Shown one piece after another: positions 1 to 7,138 of a stretch of DNA of 15,337 nt. The notes under the pieces were generated by a model. The model did not search any database and was not told where the DNA came from. It saw nothing but the letters and a program-made list of their open reading frames with translations. Both the position numbers and the translations under genes were made by a program. This stretch comes from CAIYRG01 sp035632215 (GTDB taxonomy: Bacteria; Pseudomonadota; Alphaproteobacteria; Micropepsales; Micropepsaceae), in assembly GCA_035632215.1 (NCBI GenBank), contig DASQHF010000147.1, forward strand, positions 1 through 15,337. The letters are read 5' to 3'. How positions within the stretch are numbered: the stretch's first letter is position 1; each line of letters starts with the position of its first letter.

Positions 1-382
1 AAGTCAGGTAAAGCAGCATTCCAGGTACGAATCCTGCCTCGGCAATGCCGAGGAAAAATCGCATGACAGAAAGGCTGACAGGGCCCCGGGCGAATGCGCA
101 AGCCGCGGAAAAGGTGCCCCAGGCCGCGAGAATACAGAACACCGCCTTTTTAACGCCGATCCGATGAAGAATGACGTTGGCCGGCAAATGAAAGCCGCAA
201 TAGCTGAGGGCAAACACTCCGGCAGCGAACCCAAAAGCGGCCGGCGACAAGGCCAGATCGGCGTTCATGGTGAGCGCCGCAAAAGCAACGTTCACGCGAT
301 CGATGTAGCTGACGAGATAGAGAAGCATGATGAACGGGATAAGCCGCCAAGCGCACTTAGCGAAGATCTGGTGTTCGCTCAT
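1..382 (-). CDS. MFS transporter, N-terminal part (cut by window edge)
   Basis: Only the first 127 residues are visible; the rest lies left of base 1. Reading from ATG at 382 gives MSEHQIFAKCAWRLIPFIML, then YLVSYIDRVNVAFAALTM, the first helix and the D-R-x-N-V motif typical of the anion:cation symporter (phthalate/tartrate permease-like) branch of MFS. Next come GVFALSYCGFHLPANVILHR, matching that family's second-helix signature (G-F-F-x-G-Y-x-x-F-x-x-P-x-N), and RFFLGIAEAGFVPGMLLYLT, the conserved fourth-helix region. Such proteins import small organic acids through the inner membrane; the substrate cannot be read from this fragment. An ATG at 393 is out of frame and meets a stop at once, which supports 382. 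The Shine-Dalgarno is weak (GGGTG). The gene lies 43 bases downstream of the hydrolase-like gene on the same strand and is probably co-transcribed with it. Confidence 0.85.
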   Translation of the reverse strand, partial: MSEHQIFAKCAWRLIPFIMLLYLVSYIDRVNVAFAALTMNADLALSPAAFGFAAGVFALSYCGFHLPANVILHRIGVKKAVFCILAAWGTFSAACAFARGPVSLSVMRFFLGIAEAGFVPGMLLYLT

Positions 383-425
383 TGGACACCCATGAACGTT
401 ATCCCGCCCCTAGAGTCATCCTCCG

Positions 426-926
426 TTACTTCTTGCGCTCGACCACCCATTCGCAATGCGCATCGCCACGGACCATGTTCTTGGTGAGCTTGAACGTGAA
501 GTTCGGGTTCAAACTTTCGGCAACGCCATCACCCCATCTTTGATGACCAGCGCTGCAAATGTCGAAGTCAAGGCCCTGTTCCTTCCATCTCTTGTGCCAT
601 GGGCACTGGGTGGTTCGCCCGACACATCTATCCTGGGTCGCTTCGACGACTTCAAAGACAAACTCCGGTCCCATCGATGCCTTTGCGTAGAGATGCGTGA
701 TTGCCTCAACATCTGCTGCGGTCTTGGTGGGCAGCTCAAAATTTTGGGCAAATGCTTTCGCTTCTTTAGCCGCTTCATGCCAGAGCGAGGCGTTGAACTC
801 CTCGAGCTTCTTCTGCCCGAGGGCTTGCCTAAAGGCATTCGAGATCGCGATGTAAGCGCCTGTGAGGCTCTTCGTTGCAAGCTCCCACCTGGCGTTCTCC
901 GGAACCTGTTCTATCCCTTTCGACAT
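426..926 (-). CDS. ATC hydrolase / DUF6125-like small protein
   Basis: This 166-residue soluble protein has no signal peptide. The N-terminal half is helical and contains AFRQALGQKKLEEFNASLWH (31-50). The middle has GPEFVFEVVEATQDRC (86-101). The C-terminal part carries four cysteines (101, 108, 124, 158) in the contexts QCPWHKRW, DICSAGHQRW and GDAHCEW, with SLNPNFTF between. This layout, with a Cys-Pro, a W-G-x-G-x-x-x-x-L-N-P stretch and a terminal G-D-x-x-C-E, matches what I recall of the L-2-amino-thiazoline-4-carboxylic acid hydrolase / DUF6125 group. Many members of that group are not biochemically tested, so hydrolysis of that exact substrate is not implied. The start is secure: AGGAGG lies six bases before ATG 926. 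The downstream MFS transporter suggests an uptake-and-conversion pair, which is inference. Confidence 0.8.
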   Translation of the reverse strand: MSKGIEQVPENARWELATKSLTGAYIAISNAFRQALGQKKLEEFNASLWHEAAKEAKAFAQNFELPTKTAADVEAITHLYAKASMGPEFVFEVVEATQDRCVGRTTQCPWHKRWKEQGLDFDICSAGHQRWGDGVAESLNPNFTFKLTKNMVRGDAHCEWVVERKK

Positions 927-1406
927 CGACTTCCTCCTGCGGTTAGCGTTTTCCGTTTGCGTGGCTGAATGTCAGAGGGAATCCCCTCATCAGCTTGTGC
1001 TGGTGGCTTACGGTGTGGTTGGTCAGATGCTTGGAAATGCAGCTAAGCGAGACGCTGACACGCACTGTCGGCAGGTGAGGCTGCCGCAACGAGGCACGCG
1101 ATTTTATAGGTTGGAATCGCGAAGGGCCTCGGCCTTCGCAACGGTCGTAACGCTCGTCTTCCCCCTGGCCCTCGGAACATTACTGCCTGGGCACGGGGTA
1201 TTCCAGGCGCTTGATGACCGTGGGGTTACCATGACTTGGACGCCGGTGACGGACCCATCTCCGCGAAGATCGACGATTGAGCGGATGCTGGGAAGAGCAG
1301 TTATCGGGGAAACCTGCTGTTTCCGAGTGATGCCTCCAACCGACGGCCTTACCGCCGTCTAGCTATCAATGTTATCGTCCCGGCTGCGTTCGGGGCGCGC
1401 GGGGGC
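927..1406. other. 480-base divergent intergenic region
   Basis: This spacer separates the minus-strand hydrolase/MFS pair from the plus-strand TolB/TPR gene and must hold both promoters. I see no convincing gene. An open frame runs across part of it on the plus strand, but it continues antisense into the hydrolase gene and resembles no family. Two dyads are visible. One is a near-perfect hairpin at 1119-1139, GCGAAGG(G)CC with GGCCTTCGC and one bulged G. The other is a six-base-pair hairpin at 1342-1359, GACGGC and GCCGTC, 47 bases before the TPR gene start. Neither is followed by a T-run. I could not identify promoter boxes with confidence. Confidence 0.5.
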
Positions 1407-3236
1407 ATGGGAAGCTTCTTTGGGGAATTGAAGCGGCGGCACATCTACCGCGTTGCGGCGGCTTATGTCGTCGTTGCGTGGGTACTCCTGCAGCTTTTTA
1501 ACAATCTTGAACCCATCCTAAAGCTCCCGGACTGGGTCGGACCGCTGGTCCTGGTCTTACTGTTGGGCGGCTTTCCGATTGCTGTGCTGCTTGCCTGGGT
1601 GGTCGAGGCTGCACCATCGAATGCGAACAAGAAGGGCAATAAGCCTACGGCCCCGGCAACGACTTCGACAAGAGTCGATTGGATCGTTGCCGGCGCGCTT
1701 ATCACTGTCATAGCGCTCGTCTCATATCAGCAGCTTCTACCGGCCTCGCAGACGCGCACGGTGCAAGCGTCCGCGTTGGTTCGGTCTGCCTCGCAGAACG
1801 AGATTTCGATTGCCGTGCTTCCGTTCGCCAATCTCTCGGGCGACCAGAACCAAGAATTCTTCTCTGACGGGATGACAGACGAGATCATGACGTCGCTTGC
1901 CAAGGTGCCAAAATTGCACATTGTCGGGCGAAGCTCCGCATTCCAATTCAAGAATCAGAGCCGCGATTTGCGCGCGGTCGGGCAGGCATTAGGAGCAAGT
2001 CATGTAATCGAGGGATCGGTGCGTAAGTCAGGCGACCGGATTCGTATTACCGCCGAGCTTGTCCGAGCAGATACGGGGCTACAGGTTTGGTCAGAGAACT
2101 ACGACCGACAGCTCACTGACGTCTTTGCCATTCAGGAAGATATCGCTCAGGCAATTGCCGGCTCTCTCAGTGTTCCCTTGGGATTGCGAGAGGGTGAAAG
2201 GTTGACGAAAAACCGCGCGAGAGACGATGCGACTTACGAGGACTATCTCCGCGCAAGATCTCTCATTCGGGCGCGTGGCTATGACAGACTCATCGAAGCC
2301 GGAAACCTGCTTGAGCGAGTGGTAGCTCGCGATCCCGATTTTGCGCCGGCGTGGAGCCAGCTAGCGCTCGCTTACGGGTATGCCCCCTTTTACGACGTCC
2401 GGTATATGAGCGGAGACTTCGAACAGTGGCGTCCAATCGTTGAAGCTAATCTGGCTAAGGCGGAAGCTGCGGCCAATCGTGCGGTTCAACTCGATCCAAA
2501 GAACCCAGAAGCATATCTCGCTCTAGGACTCGTCTCCGGGACAAAGGAAGATTACGTCACTGGGCAGGAGATGAACGGGCGTGCACTCGCACTAGATCCA
2601 GACAACCCCGACGTGCTTGTAATTAGTATGATCATCCTTGCCGATGGGGGCTACATAAAGGAAGCGCTTGGTTTAGCCCAACGCTTGCGCACACTGGAAC
2701 CGTTCGTTCCCGCATATAACGCTATCGCAGCGTGGGTACTTGCGATGAATGGCCAGACCGATGTCGCCATCTCGATTTTGAAACCCCTTGCAACGTCAGG
2801 TTCCGGTTTGGGCAACCCCACGGCGAACCTTGCACGAATCTACGCAGCGCAGGGCCGATACCACGAAGCTTCTGAAGCTCTCGGACTTATTCCGGATGGC
2901 ATCTACAGGGCGGAAATCTCGGATTTGGCGGCGCGGTTGATCCGTGAAGCGCCATCATCGGTCTTGCCAAATCCCGTTCCCCGGCTCGGCATGCTCGGGT
3001 TCGTCTACGAGTTCGTAGGTGCGTCTGACCATGTGCTCGATTATCGAGAAGGCAGTCATAAGGTCGGTAAGTGGTCGGCAGTTTACTATTATTGGACGGC
3101 ACCTTATGCGAACGTCCGGAAAACCGAGCGCTGGAAGCGCCTTATGCGGGAGGCTGGATACTTGGATTACTGGCGCAAGAAGGGTTGGCCCGATCTCTGC
3201 CAGCCCACTACCGGCGACGATTTCGAGTGTAACTAA
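1407..3236 (+). CDS. Membrane-anchored TolB/FlgO-like domain protein with TPRs
   Basis: A 609-residue protein. It starts with FFGELKRRHIYRVAAAYVVV, the usual opening of a large proteobacterial group whose members place a membrane anchor before a TolB-N/FlgO-like domain and TPRs. Three hydrophobic segments lie near residues 14-32, 44-66 and 91-108. The region around 133-257 is the TolB/FlgO-like domain: ISIAVLPFANLSG, FFSDGMTDEIMTSLAKV, HVIEGSVRKSGDRIRITAEL and GLQVWSENYDR. From about 270 to 520 there are TPR-like helical pairs, for example AEAAANRAVQLDPKNPEAYL and EMNGRALALDPDNPDVLV. Relatives often carry an adenylate cyclase, kinase or DNA-binding domain at the N terminus; none is present here. 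It is probably a scaffold or sensor at the inner membrane, with unknown ligand. Start ATG 1407 is chosen because it gives the conserved opening. No partner gene is adjacent. Confidence 0.87.
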   Translation: MGSFFGELKRRHIYRVAAAYVVVAWVLLQLFNNLEPILKLPDWVGPLVLVLLLGGFPIAVLLAWVVEAAPSNANKKGNKPTAPATTSTRVDWIVAGALITVIALVSYQQLLPASQTRTVQASALVRSASQNEISIAVLPFANLSGDQNQEFFSDGMTDEIMTSLAKVPKLHIVGRSSAFQFKNQSRDLRAVGQALGASHVIEGSVRKSGDRIRITAELVRADTGLQVWSENYDRQLTDVFAIQEDIAQAIAGSLSVPLGLREGERLTKNRARDDATYEDYLRARSLIRARGYDRLIEAGNLLERVVARDPDFAPAWSQLALAYGYAPFYDVRYMSGDFEQWRPIVEANLAKAEAAANRAVQLDPKNPEAYLALGLVSGTKEDYVTGQEMNGRALALDPDNPDVLVISMIILADGGYIKEALGLAQRLRTLEPFVPAYNAIAAWVLAMNGQTDVAISILKPLATSGSGLGNPTANLARIYAAQGRYHEASEALGLIPDGIYRAEISDLAARLIREAPSSVLPNPVPRLGMLGFVYEFVGASDHVLDYREGSHKVGKWSAVYYYWTAPYANVRKTERWKRLMREAGYLDYWRKKGWPDLCQPTTGDDFECN

Positions 3237-3515
3237 GCCATTTCGGAGATGACCGGTTCTCGCGAAAACCTTGCCGTCTCAAGCTCTACCCTGAACCGGC
3301 AGGTATGCGCCGCATAGCGGACGGTTTCAATGTAGCGTTGTACCCGGCGCACGGGCCGCGTCAGCGCCACCGGTTGCGGATTGTTTTAAGTTCGCGGACA
3401 CGTCGCTCGATGGCCCGACCTCGTGGGTGGCGAGAGCCGCCCCTTCAACCGCGACGACCTGTTCCGCCCAGGCGCGGATCGACGTTGGGACGTTGAGCCC
3501 GTGTGCCTTGGCATT
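3237..3515. other. Intergenic spacer with possible gene debris
   Basis: This stretch lies between the convergent TPR gene and the exported TPR protein. On the minus strand, short reading frames have protein-like composition but are broken by frame changes. One frame (about 3514-3325) includes AKAHGLNVPTSIRAWAEQVV. Another, from a possible GTG at 3370 to a TAG at 3233, would encode 45 residues containing RRVQRYIETVRYAAHTCRF and would overlap the tail of the TPR gene. Neither has a recognisable family or a clear Shine-Dalgarno. Decayed remains of a gene, or chance frames in GC-rich DNA, are both possible; I cannot separate them. Confidence 0.3.
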
Positions 3516-3586
3516 AAAAAATAGGGTCAGACACCTTTTGCTGACCATTTTGTTCAGACAAGCCGGGACGAAAAGGTATCCGACCC
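3516..3586 (-). repeat. GGGTCAGACACC-type inverted repeat, terminator-like on the minus strand
   Basis: The arm GGGTCAGACACCTTTT (3524-3539) is mirrored by AAAAGGTATCCGACCC (3571-3586), pairing at 14 of 16 positions around a 31-base loop. From memory, the string AAAAGGTGTCTGACCC recurs in many proteobacterial genomes as part of REP-like elements next to REP-associated tyrosine transposase (RAYT) genes. No transposase is present here, so this would be a stray or non-autonomous copy. Read on the minus strand, the second arm is followed by TATTTTTT (the complement of 3516-3523). The element lies 22 bases beyond the stop of the exported TPR protein gene, so it may also end that transcript. Confidence 0.6.
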
Positions 3587-3608
3587 GAGCTTGTGGTCGT
3601 CTGTTGCC

Positions 3609-5327
3609 TCACTTGGCGCTTGGTTTGAGATAGATCGGCGCGAGCGCGGAATAGACGGCTTCGGGATCGATGATGCGCCAGCCGGCGGTCTTGTATTTCT
3701 CCGGCAACGCCGCGGGATCGACAAAGACGATGTCGAGTTCGCTCCCGTAACCGGCAGCCTGATTGCGGATAGGGTTTCCGTAATAGGTGGTCACGTTGCG
3801 GTAGGTGGTATCGCGCCGGTCGACGACGATCATTCCCTTCTGGCCCGACTTGCGCGCGACGCCTGCCGCGCCGAGAAGCGCCAGCTCCTCGACCATGGCT
3901 TGCGTCGCCGCATTGCCGCGGAAGCTGAACGTGGTGACGCCTTCGGCGTTCGGCTTGCCGACGAAATATCCGTCGAATCTCGGATTGGGATTGTTGGTGA
4001 ACCAATAGGTGTCCTGCCGTTCGAAATCCGGCACCTTGTCGGCGTCTTCCGCCTCCGGCAGCACAGCAGCCATTTTGGCCGGGATGTCGTCGGGGGGGCC
4101 GACCACGACGGGCAGGCCGACGATCGGCGGCGGTGCCGGCCTTTGGGTCTCGGGGAATTGCGCATAGATGGCGTCGACAAGCTCGGCGGTCGCCGAATTG
4201 CGCGGGAGCGAGCTGACCGACTTCAGCGCCTCGTCGGCTTTGCCGTCCGCGACCAGGATGCGGAGCTCGACGATCGGCGCCCAAAGATCGATGGCCTTGT
4301 TGCCTTCGATAGCGGCCCGCGCGTGAATGTCGGTGAGGCCTTTATGGAGGGCCACGGCCGTGCGGTCCTTCGACTTCGAGGCCTCGAGCGGCGGGGGCGG
4401 CTGCGTGTCGTTGGCGAGCTTCGCCCGCGCATTTTCGACCGCGGCGCGCGCCTCGGCGGGCTTCCCCATCGCGGCAAGCGCATAGGCGTATTGGCACCCG
4501 CGCGCCGCCCAAAAGACTTGCGCGACTTCATAGTCCCGCCACTGGCGCTCGGCGGCCTCGCCGCCCGAAATGTTCAAGTTTCCCTGCTCATGGACCGGAG
4601 AAATCTGCGAATAGAGATCGGCGGCCTCGGTGTAATTCCGGGTGTTGAACGCTCTTAGGAAGAGGACGTCGACATTGGCCGGAACGAGCCGGGCGGAAGC
4701 CTGCATCGCGGTCATGAGGCCGGTCGCGCTCGGATTGGATCCAAGCGCGTAAAGCGCAGCGCCCGCCGTCTCTCGGTTATAGGGCCGCCGCAATAGCGCA
4801 TCGAGCGCCAGTGCCTCGCCCTTCTGCTTGTCGCCGGAAAGGGAAAGCGCGTAGGCGCGAACGAAATCGACGCCCACCCCGAGACTGCGCGCGTAATAGG
4901 TCTCGGTCGATGCGGAAGCGGCGGCATCGGCAAGGTCGAGATCGGCAAGGGCCCCTGGCGCATCGTGAGCCTCGATCCGGTGGAGGGCGCGGGCGCGCAA
5001 CAGGCTGACCTTGCGCATCCAATGTTTCTCGGGCAGAGCGTCGAGCGCGGCGTCGCAATTGGCTATTCCGTTGGAGGCCTTGGCCGGCGTGGCGCGTTCA
5101 ACCGGCGTACGCGCCTTGACGAGGGCTTGCCGGCCAAGCTTCTCCCAAAAGCTTTCGCCCGTGGCGGTCATGCCATCGCCATATTCGGCCGCTTCGGCGT
5201 AACCGTCGCAGCCCTGGTATTGGGTGGGCGACGCGGAGGCCGCGATCGCGACCGGCGCGGCGATTGCCGCGAGCGCCAAGGCGGCCGTGGCGGACAACAA
5301 ATATCGGCGGCTCTTAAGAGGCCTCAT
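3609..5327 (-). CDS. Exported TPR protein, partner of the upstream lipoprotein
   Basis: From ATG 5327 this is a 572-residue protein with a signal peptide: MRPLKSRRYLLS, then a hydrophobic run ending APVAIAASA. The central part is alanine-rich helical sequence with TPR-like character, such as KVSLLRARALHRIEAHDAPG and LADLDLADAAAS. The last 140 residues form a separate domain including TYWFTNNPNPRFDGYFVG, GMIVVDRRDTTYRNVTTYYG and GSELDIVFVDPAALPEKY. I do not recognise a named family for that domain. A start nine residues earlier, at 5354, overlaps the lipoprotein stop as ATGA. I prefer 5327 because AGGAG lies seven bases before it and the signal peptide is cleaner. Either way the gene follows the lipoprotein directly and the two are surely co-transcribed. 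Cell-envelope function is inferred; the role is unknown. Confidence 0.85.
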   Translation of the reverse strand: MRPLKSRRYLLSATAALALAAIAAPVAIAASASPTQYQGCDGYAEAAEYGDGMTATGESFWEKLGRQALVKARTPVERATPAKASNGIANCDAALDALPEKHWMRKVSLLRARALHRIEAHDAPGALADLDLADAAASASTETYYARSLGVGVDFVRAYALSLSGDKQKGEALALDALLRRPYNRETAGAALYALGSNPSATGLMTAMQASARLVPANVDVLFLRAFNTRNYTEAADLYSQISPVHEQGNLNISGGEAAERQWRDYEVAQVFWAARGCQYAYALAAMGKPAEARAAVENARAKLANDTQPPPPLEASKSKDRTAVALHKGLTDIHARAAIEGNKAIDLWAPIVELRILVADGKADEALKSVSSLPRNSATAELVDAIYAQFPETQRPAPPPIVGLPVVVGPPDDIPAKMAAVLPEAEDADKVPDFERQDTYWFTNNPNPRFDGYFVGKPNAEGVTTFSFRGNAATQAMVEELALLGAAGVARKSGQKGMIVVDRRDTTYRNVTTYYGNPIRNQAAGYGSELDIVFVDPAALPEKYKTAGWRIIDPEAVYSALAPIYLKPSAK

Positions 5328-5350
5328 GCTTTTGCTCCTGGCGATCCGGT

Positions 5351-5872
5351 TCATAGCGGTGCACGCAGATAGCCGTGAACGTGGGGGCAGACATTGCCGT
5401 TGTCGCAGAGCATGCCCTTCACGATCGGCTCCAGCTCGTCTTTCAGCGCCCGCGCATCGAAGATTCGCGGCGGGTTGGCTCGGAGCGGCTTCATCAGCAT
5501 GCGGATATTCCCGCCGATGCTCGGCTTGAATTGGACGTATTGGAGCATCGCGCCGGGTGCGGCCGAGATCTCGTAGAGCGCCGCGTTCCCTTGGGCGTTC
5601 ATCCCTTCGGGAAGGGAGATCAAGCCAACGGGGGACATGATCTGGAATCCGTCATACCCCTTCTGAAGCGTCAGTTCCGCCGCGCGGTAGAGCCAGAAGG
5701 TTTGCACCGTTTCCCGCGTCGTGTATCCGTTGCCGGAGAATCCGATGAACCATGTGTCGGGGCCGGATTGTTGTTCGCTGTATCCCCCGCTGAAATTCCG
5801 AGACTGGTATTCCGTCGCGCAGCCGGCGAGCGCCGCACAAAGAAACGCGGCAAGGAACACGCGCTTTTTCAT
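5351..5872 (-). CDS. CC0125/CC1285-type lipoprotein
   Basis: A 173-residue protein that begins MKKRVFLAAFLCAALAGC, a lipoprotein signal peptide with lipobox LAGC and the lipidated cysteine at residue 18. The mature part, ATEYQSRNFSGGYSEQQSGP, then GFSGNGYTTRETVQTFWLYR and AAELTLQKGYDGFQIM, matches a family I know from Caulobacter and other Alphaproteobacteria as CC0125/CC1285-type lipoproteins. In these a G-N-x-x-T-x-x-x-x-V-x-x-x-x-L-x-R-A-A-E-L-T motif is the hallmark. The function is not known; it should sit at the inner face of the outer membrane or in the periplasm. The start was placed at ATG 5872, not the upstream 5911, because AAAGGGGG lies seven bases before it and it opens exactly at the signal peptide. 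Its TGA overlaps an ATG of the next gene. Confidence 0.85.
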   Translation of the reverse strand: MKKRVFLAAFLCAALAGCATEYQSRNFSGGYSEQQSGPDTWFIGFSGNGYTTRETVQTFWLYRAAELTLQKGYDGFQIMSPVGLISLPEGMNAQGNAALYEISAAPGAMLQYVQFKPSIGGNIRMLMKPLRANPPRIFDARALKDELEPIVKGMLCDNGNVCPHVHGYLRAPL

Positions 5873-5891
5873 TCTTATGCCCCCTTTAAGA

Positions 5892-5919
5892 CGCCGATTT
5901 GAAAATATCATTTTCGGCG
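5892..5919. promoter_or_regulatory. Nested dyad upstream of the lipoprotein gene
   Basis: The AT-rich inverted repeat GAAAAT-ATC-ATTTTC (5901-5915) is nested inside CGCCG (5892-5896) and CGGCG (5915-5919). It lies 20 to 47 bases before the lipoprotein start, in a spot suitable for an operator or a 5'-leader hairpin. This is visible symmetry only; no regulator is implied. Confidence 0.3.
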
Positions 5920-5978
5920 ATCCGCGAAAAGCAGCGGGCAGAGATCCCCCTCCGCTTCGCGCGAAAACGCGCTCAGCA

Positions 5979-6002
5979 CCTCCCCCGTAAATACGGGGGA
6001 GG
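5979..6002. repeat. CCTCCCCCG...CGGGGGAGG palindrome
   Basis: CCTCCCCCGTA and TACGGGGGAGG are perfect inverted arms around AA, at 5979-6002, inside the 231-base spacer between the lipoprotein gene and the 100-residue protein gene. It is a shorter relative of the CCTCTCCCCC-type elements seen five more times in this window. The surrounding bases (5940-6060) are gene-free. Confidence 0.75.
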
Positions 6003-6103
6003 AAAATTTATCGCGGCGTGGGGAAGAAACGCAGTGCGGGGAGGAGAAATACGTAGCATGAGACGCCGGCGGGGATGATGGCGGCGACGACCGAGCCTGT
6101 TGC

Positions 6104-6406
6104 CTACGCCGGCGCTGCGGACGCAACCGCCTCTGACTCGAGACCGTAACCACGACGGCGATTCCGTCGAGCCTGACGAGCCGCCCTCGCTTCGATCCGG
6201 TTGGCTTTCTTTTCGAGTTCGCGCGCACAGGACTTCACGGCGCCGATGACGCGTGGATCGAACAGCGACGCGGCAAGAGCTCTGGAGCGGTTTGCGCGCG
6301 CGCGGAGTCTGCGTATTTCTTGCGCCGGCTCGCGAACCTCCGAAGGCACGGAGGTCCAGGTGTCGGCCTTTGTGGGCGCAAGACCGAATTCGAGCCAACG
6401 AGTCAT
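6104..6406 (-). CDS. Small basic helical protein, unknown function
   Basis: A 100-residue protein that begins MTRWLEFGLAPTKADTW. It then has a charged helical core, VREPAQEIRRLRARANRSR, FDPRVIGAVKSCARELEKKA and NRIEARAARQARRNRRRG, likely a coiled coil with a strongly basic end. It has no signal peptide or membrane segment. The ELEKKANRIEARAA stretch recalls the small rhizobial Y-x-x-x-A-x-x-L-E-x-x-A family of helical proteins, and the next gene has a similar pattern. The start ATG 6406 has GGAGG five bases upstream; a GTG at 6412 is an inferior alternative. The role is unknown, and nucleic-acid binding by the basic tail is only a guess. Confidence 0.6.
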   Translation of the reverse strand: MTRWLEFGLAPTKADTWTSVPSEVREPAQEIRRLRARANRSRALAASLFDPRVIGAVKSCARELEKKANRIEARAARQARRNRRRGYGLESEAVASAAPA

Positions 6407-6519
6407 AGGCACCTCCGTTTCGGAAGCCGCCCCCCGTTAGAGCATCGATTAAGGGTGGTTAATGAGACGTTACTCCGGTTGAGACAATTCTGAGACGGCG
6501 ATGAGCTCGAGCTGTGATC

Positions 6520-6711
6520 CTAACGATCGCCGTCAGTCCATTTGAGGTCGCGCTCGAGCTCAGCCGCCATCTTGTCCCACTTCTCGGCGCTCAAGAGATA
6601 GGATTCCTGGATCGCGCCTTTGAACTTCGCGGCTTCGTTGCGCGCGTCTTGGGCCAAAGCGCGATAGCGTTTGGCGCGGGCAAGCGGCGGCAGATAGGAG
6701 AAATCCGACAA
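6520..6711 (-). CDS. Small helical rhizobial-type protein
   Basis: From TTG 6711 this encodes 63 residues: MSDFSYLPPLARAKRYRAL, then AQDARNEAAKFKGAIQESYL, LSAEKWDKMAAELERDLKW. I recognise the R-Y-R-x-L-A-x-D-A-R-x-E-A-x-x-x-K-G-x-x-x-E-S-Y-L-L-x-A-E-x-W-x-x-x-A-x-x-L-E-R-D-L pattern as a frequent small hypothetical protein of Hyphomicrobiales, a two-helix hairpin of unknown function. The frame stays open upstream to 6810, but the added residues look non-coding and would begin in the terminator-like hairpin. TTG 6711, with GGAG nine bases before it, therefore fits better. The start is the least certain part. Confidence 0.6.
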   Translation of the reverse strand: MSDFSYLPPLARAKRYRALAQDARNEAAKFKGAIQESYLLSAEKWDKMAAELERDLKWTDGDR

Positions 6712-6802
6712 GGTGCACCGGCTCCCTGTGCCCCAAATGGAAGACGCGTCTACGTAGGCTAAAATTCCTCGAGCAAGCCTGAACCGCGATAGATCGATTG
6801 GC

Positions 6803-6842
6803 CAAAGCAAGAGCCCCGCGGGGGGAAGTGGGTGCGGGGCTC
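6803..6842 (-). terminator. Possible terminator of the Flp pilin gene
   Basis: GAGCCCCGC (6811-6819) pairs perfectly with GCGGGGCTC (6834-6842) around a 14-base loop. On the minus strand the stem is followed by TTGCTTTG, a poor U-tract. It lies about 100 bases past the pilin stop and is the only strong stem between that gene and the next one. Confidence 0.45.
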
Positions 6843-6941
6843 CGCTTACGCCGAAGGGGCCAGGGTCCTAACCCTCCCGGCAGTAAATCGGGCGCGAGCA
6901 AGTCTCTGGTTGCCCGGCGCTCCTATGGAGTGAGCTACGGC

Positions 6942-7103
6942 TTAGAGCGCGCCCGCGACACTCGTGAAGGTCGTGCTCAGAGACGTGCCGACGCTCGTCA
7001 CCGCGGCAATGATCGCAACCGCAATGAGCGCCGCGATCAGACCGTATTCGATCGCCGTTGCGCCCAAGTCATCTTCGATAAAACCTGAAATAAATTTTCG
7101 CAT
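6942..7103 (-). CDS. flp: Flp/Fap-type pilin subunit
   Basis: A 53-residue prepilin: MRKFISGFIEDDLG, then ATAIEYGLIAALIAVAII, then a short polar tail ending TFTSVAGAL. The G followed by a segment with Glu at +5 and Tyr at +6 is the class IVb (Flp) prepilin peptidase site, so cleavage should follow Gly14. The mature protein is a single hydrophobic helix that polymerises into tight-adherence pili. GGAG lies eight bases before ATG 7103. No cpa/tad assembly genes are adjacent, so the subunit depends on machinery elsewhere in the genome or is a spare pilin copy. The length and sequence are normal for the family and the pilin looks intact. Confidence 0.92.
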   Translation of the reverse strand: MRKFISGFIEDDLGATAIEYGLIAALIAVAIIAAVTSVGTSLSTTFTSVAGAL

Positions 7104-7138
7104 GGTCCAGCTCCCGCGAAACAACGGCCCACACGGTA

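Noticed and set aside
1231..1362. Small plus-strand frame MTWTPVTDPSPRRSTIER... before the TPR gene
   Set aside because: It has no clear Shine-Dalgarno, no recognisable motif and unremarkable composition; it is not supported as a gene.
3591..4658. Long plus-strand open frame opposite the exported TPR protein
   Set aside because: It is antisense to a gene with signal peptide, Shine-Dalgarno and operon context; long antisense frames are common in GC-rich DNA. The same applies to plus-strand frames at 12274-12957 and 13211-14161.
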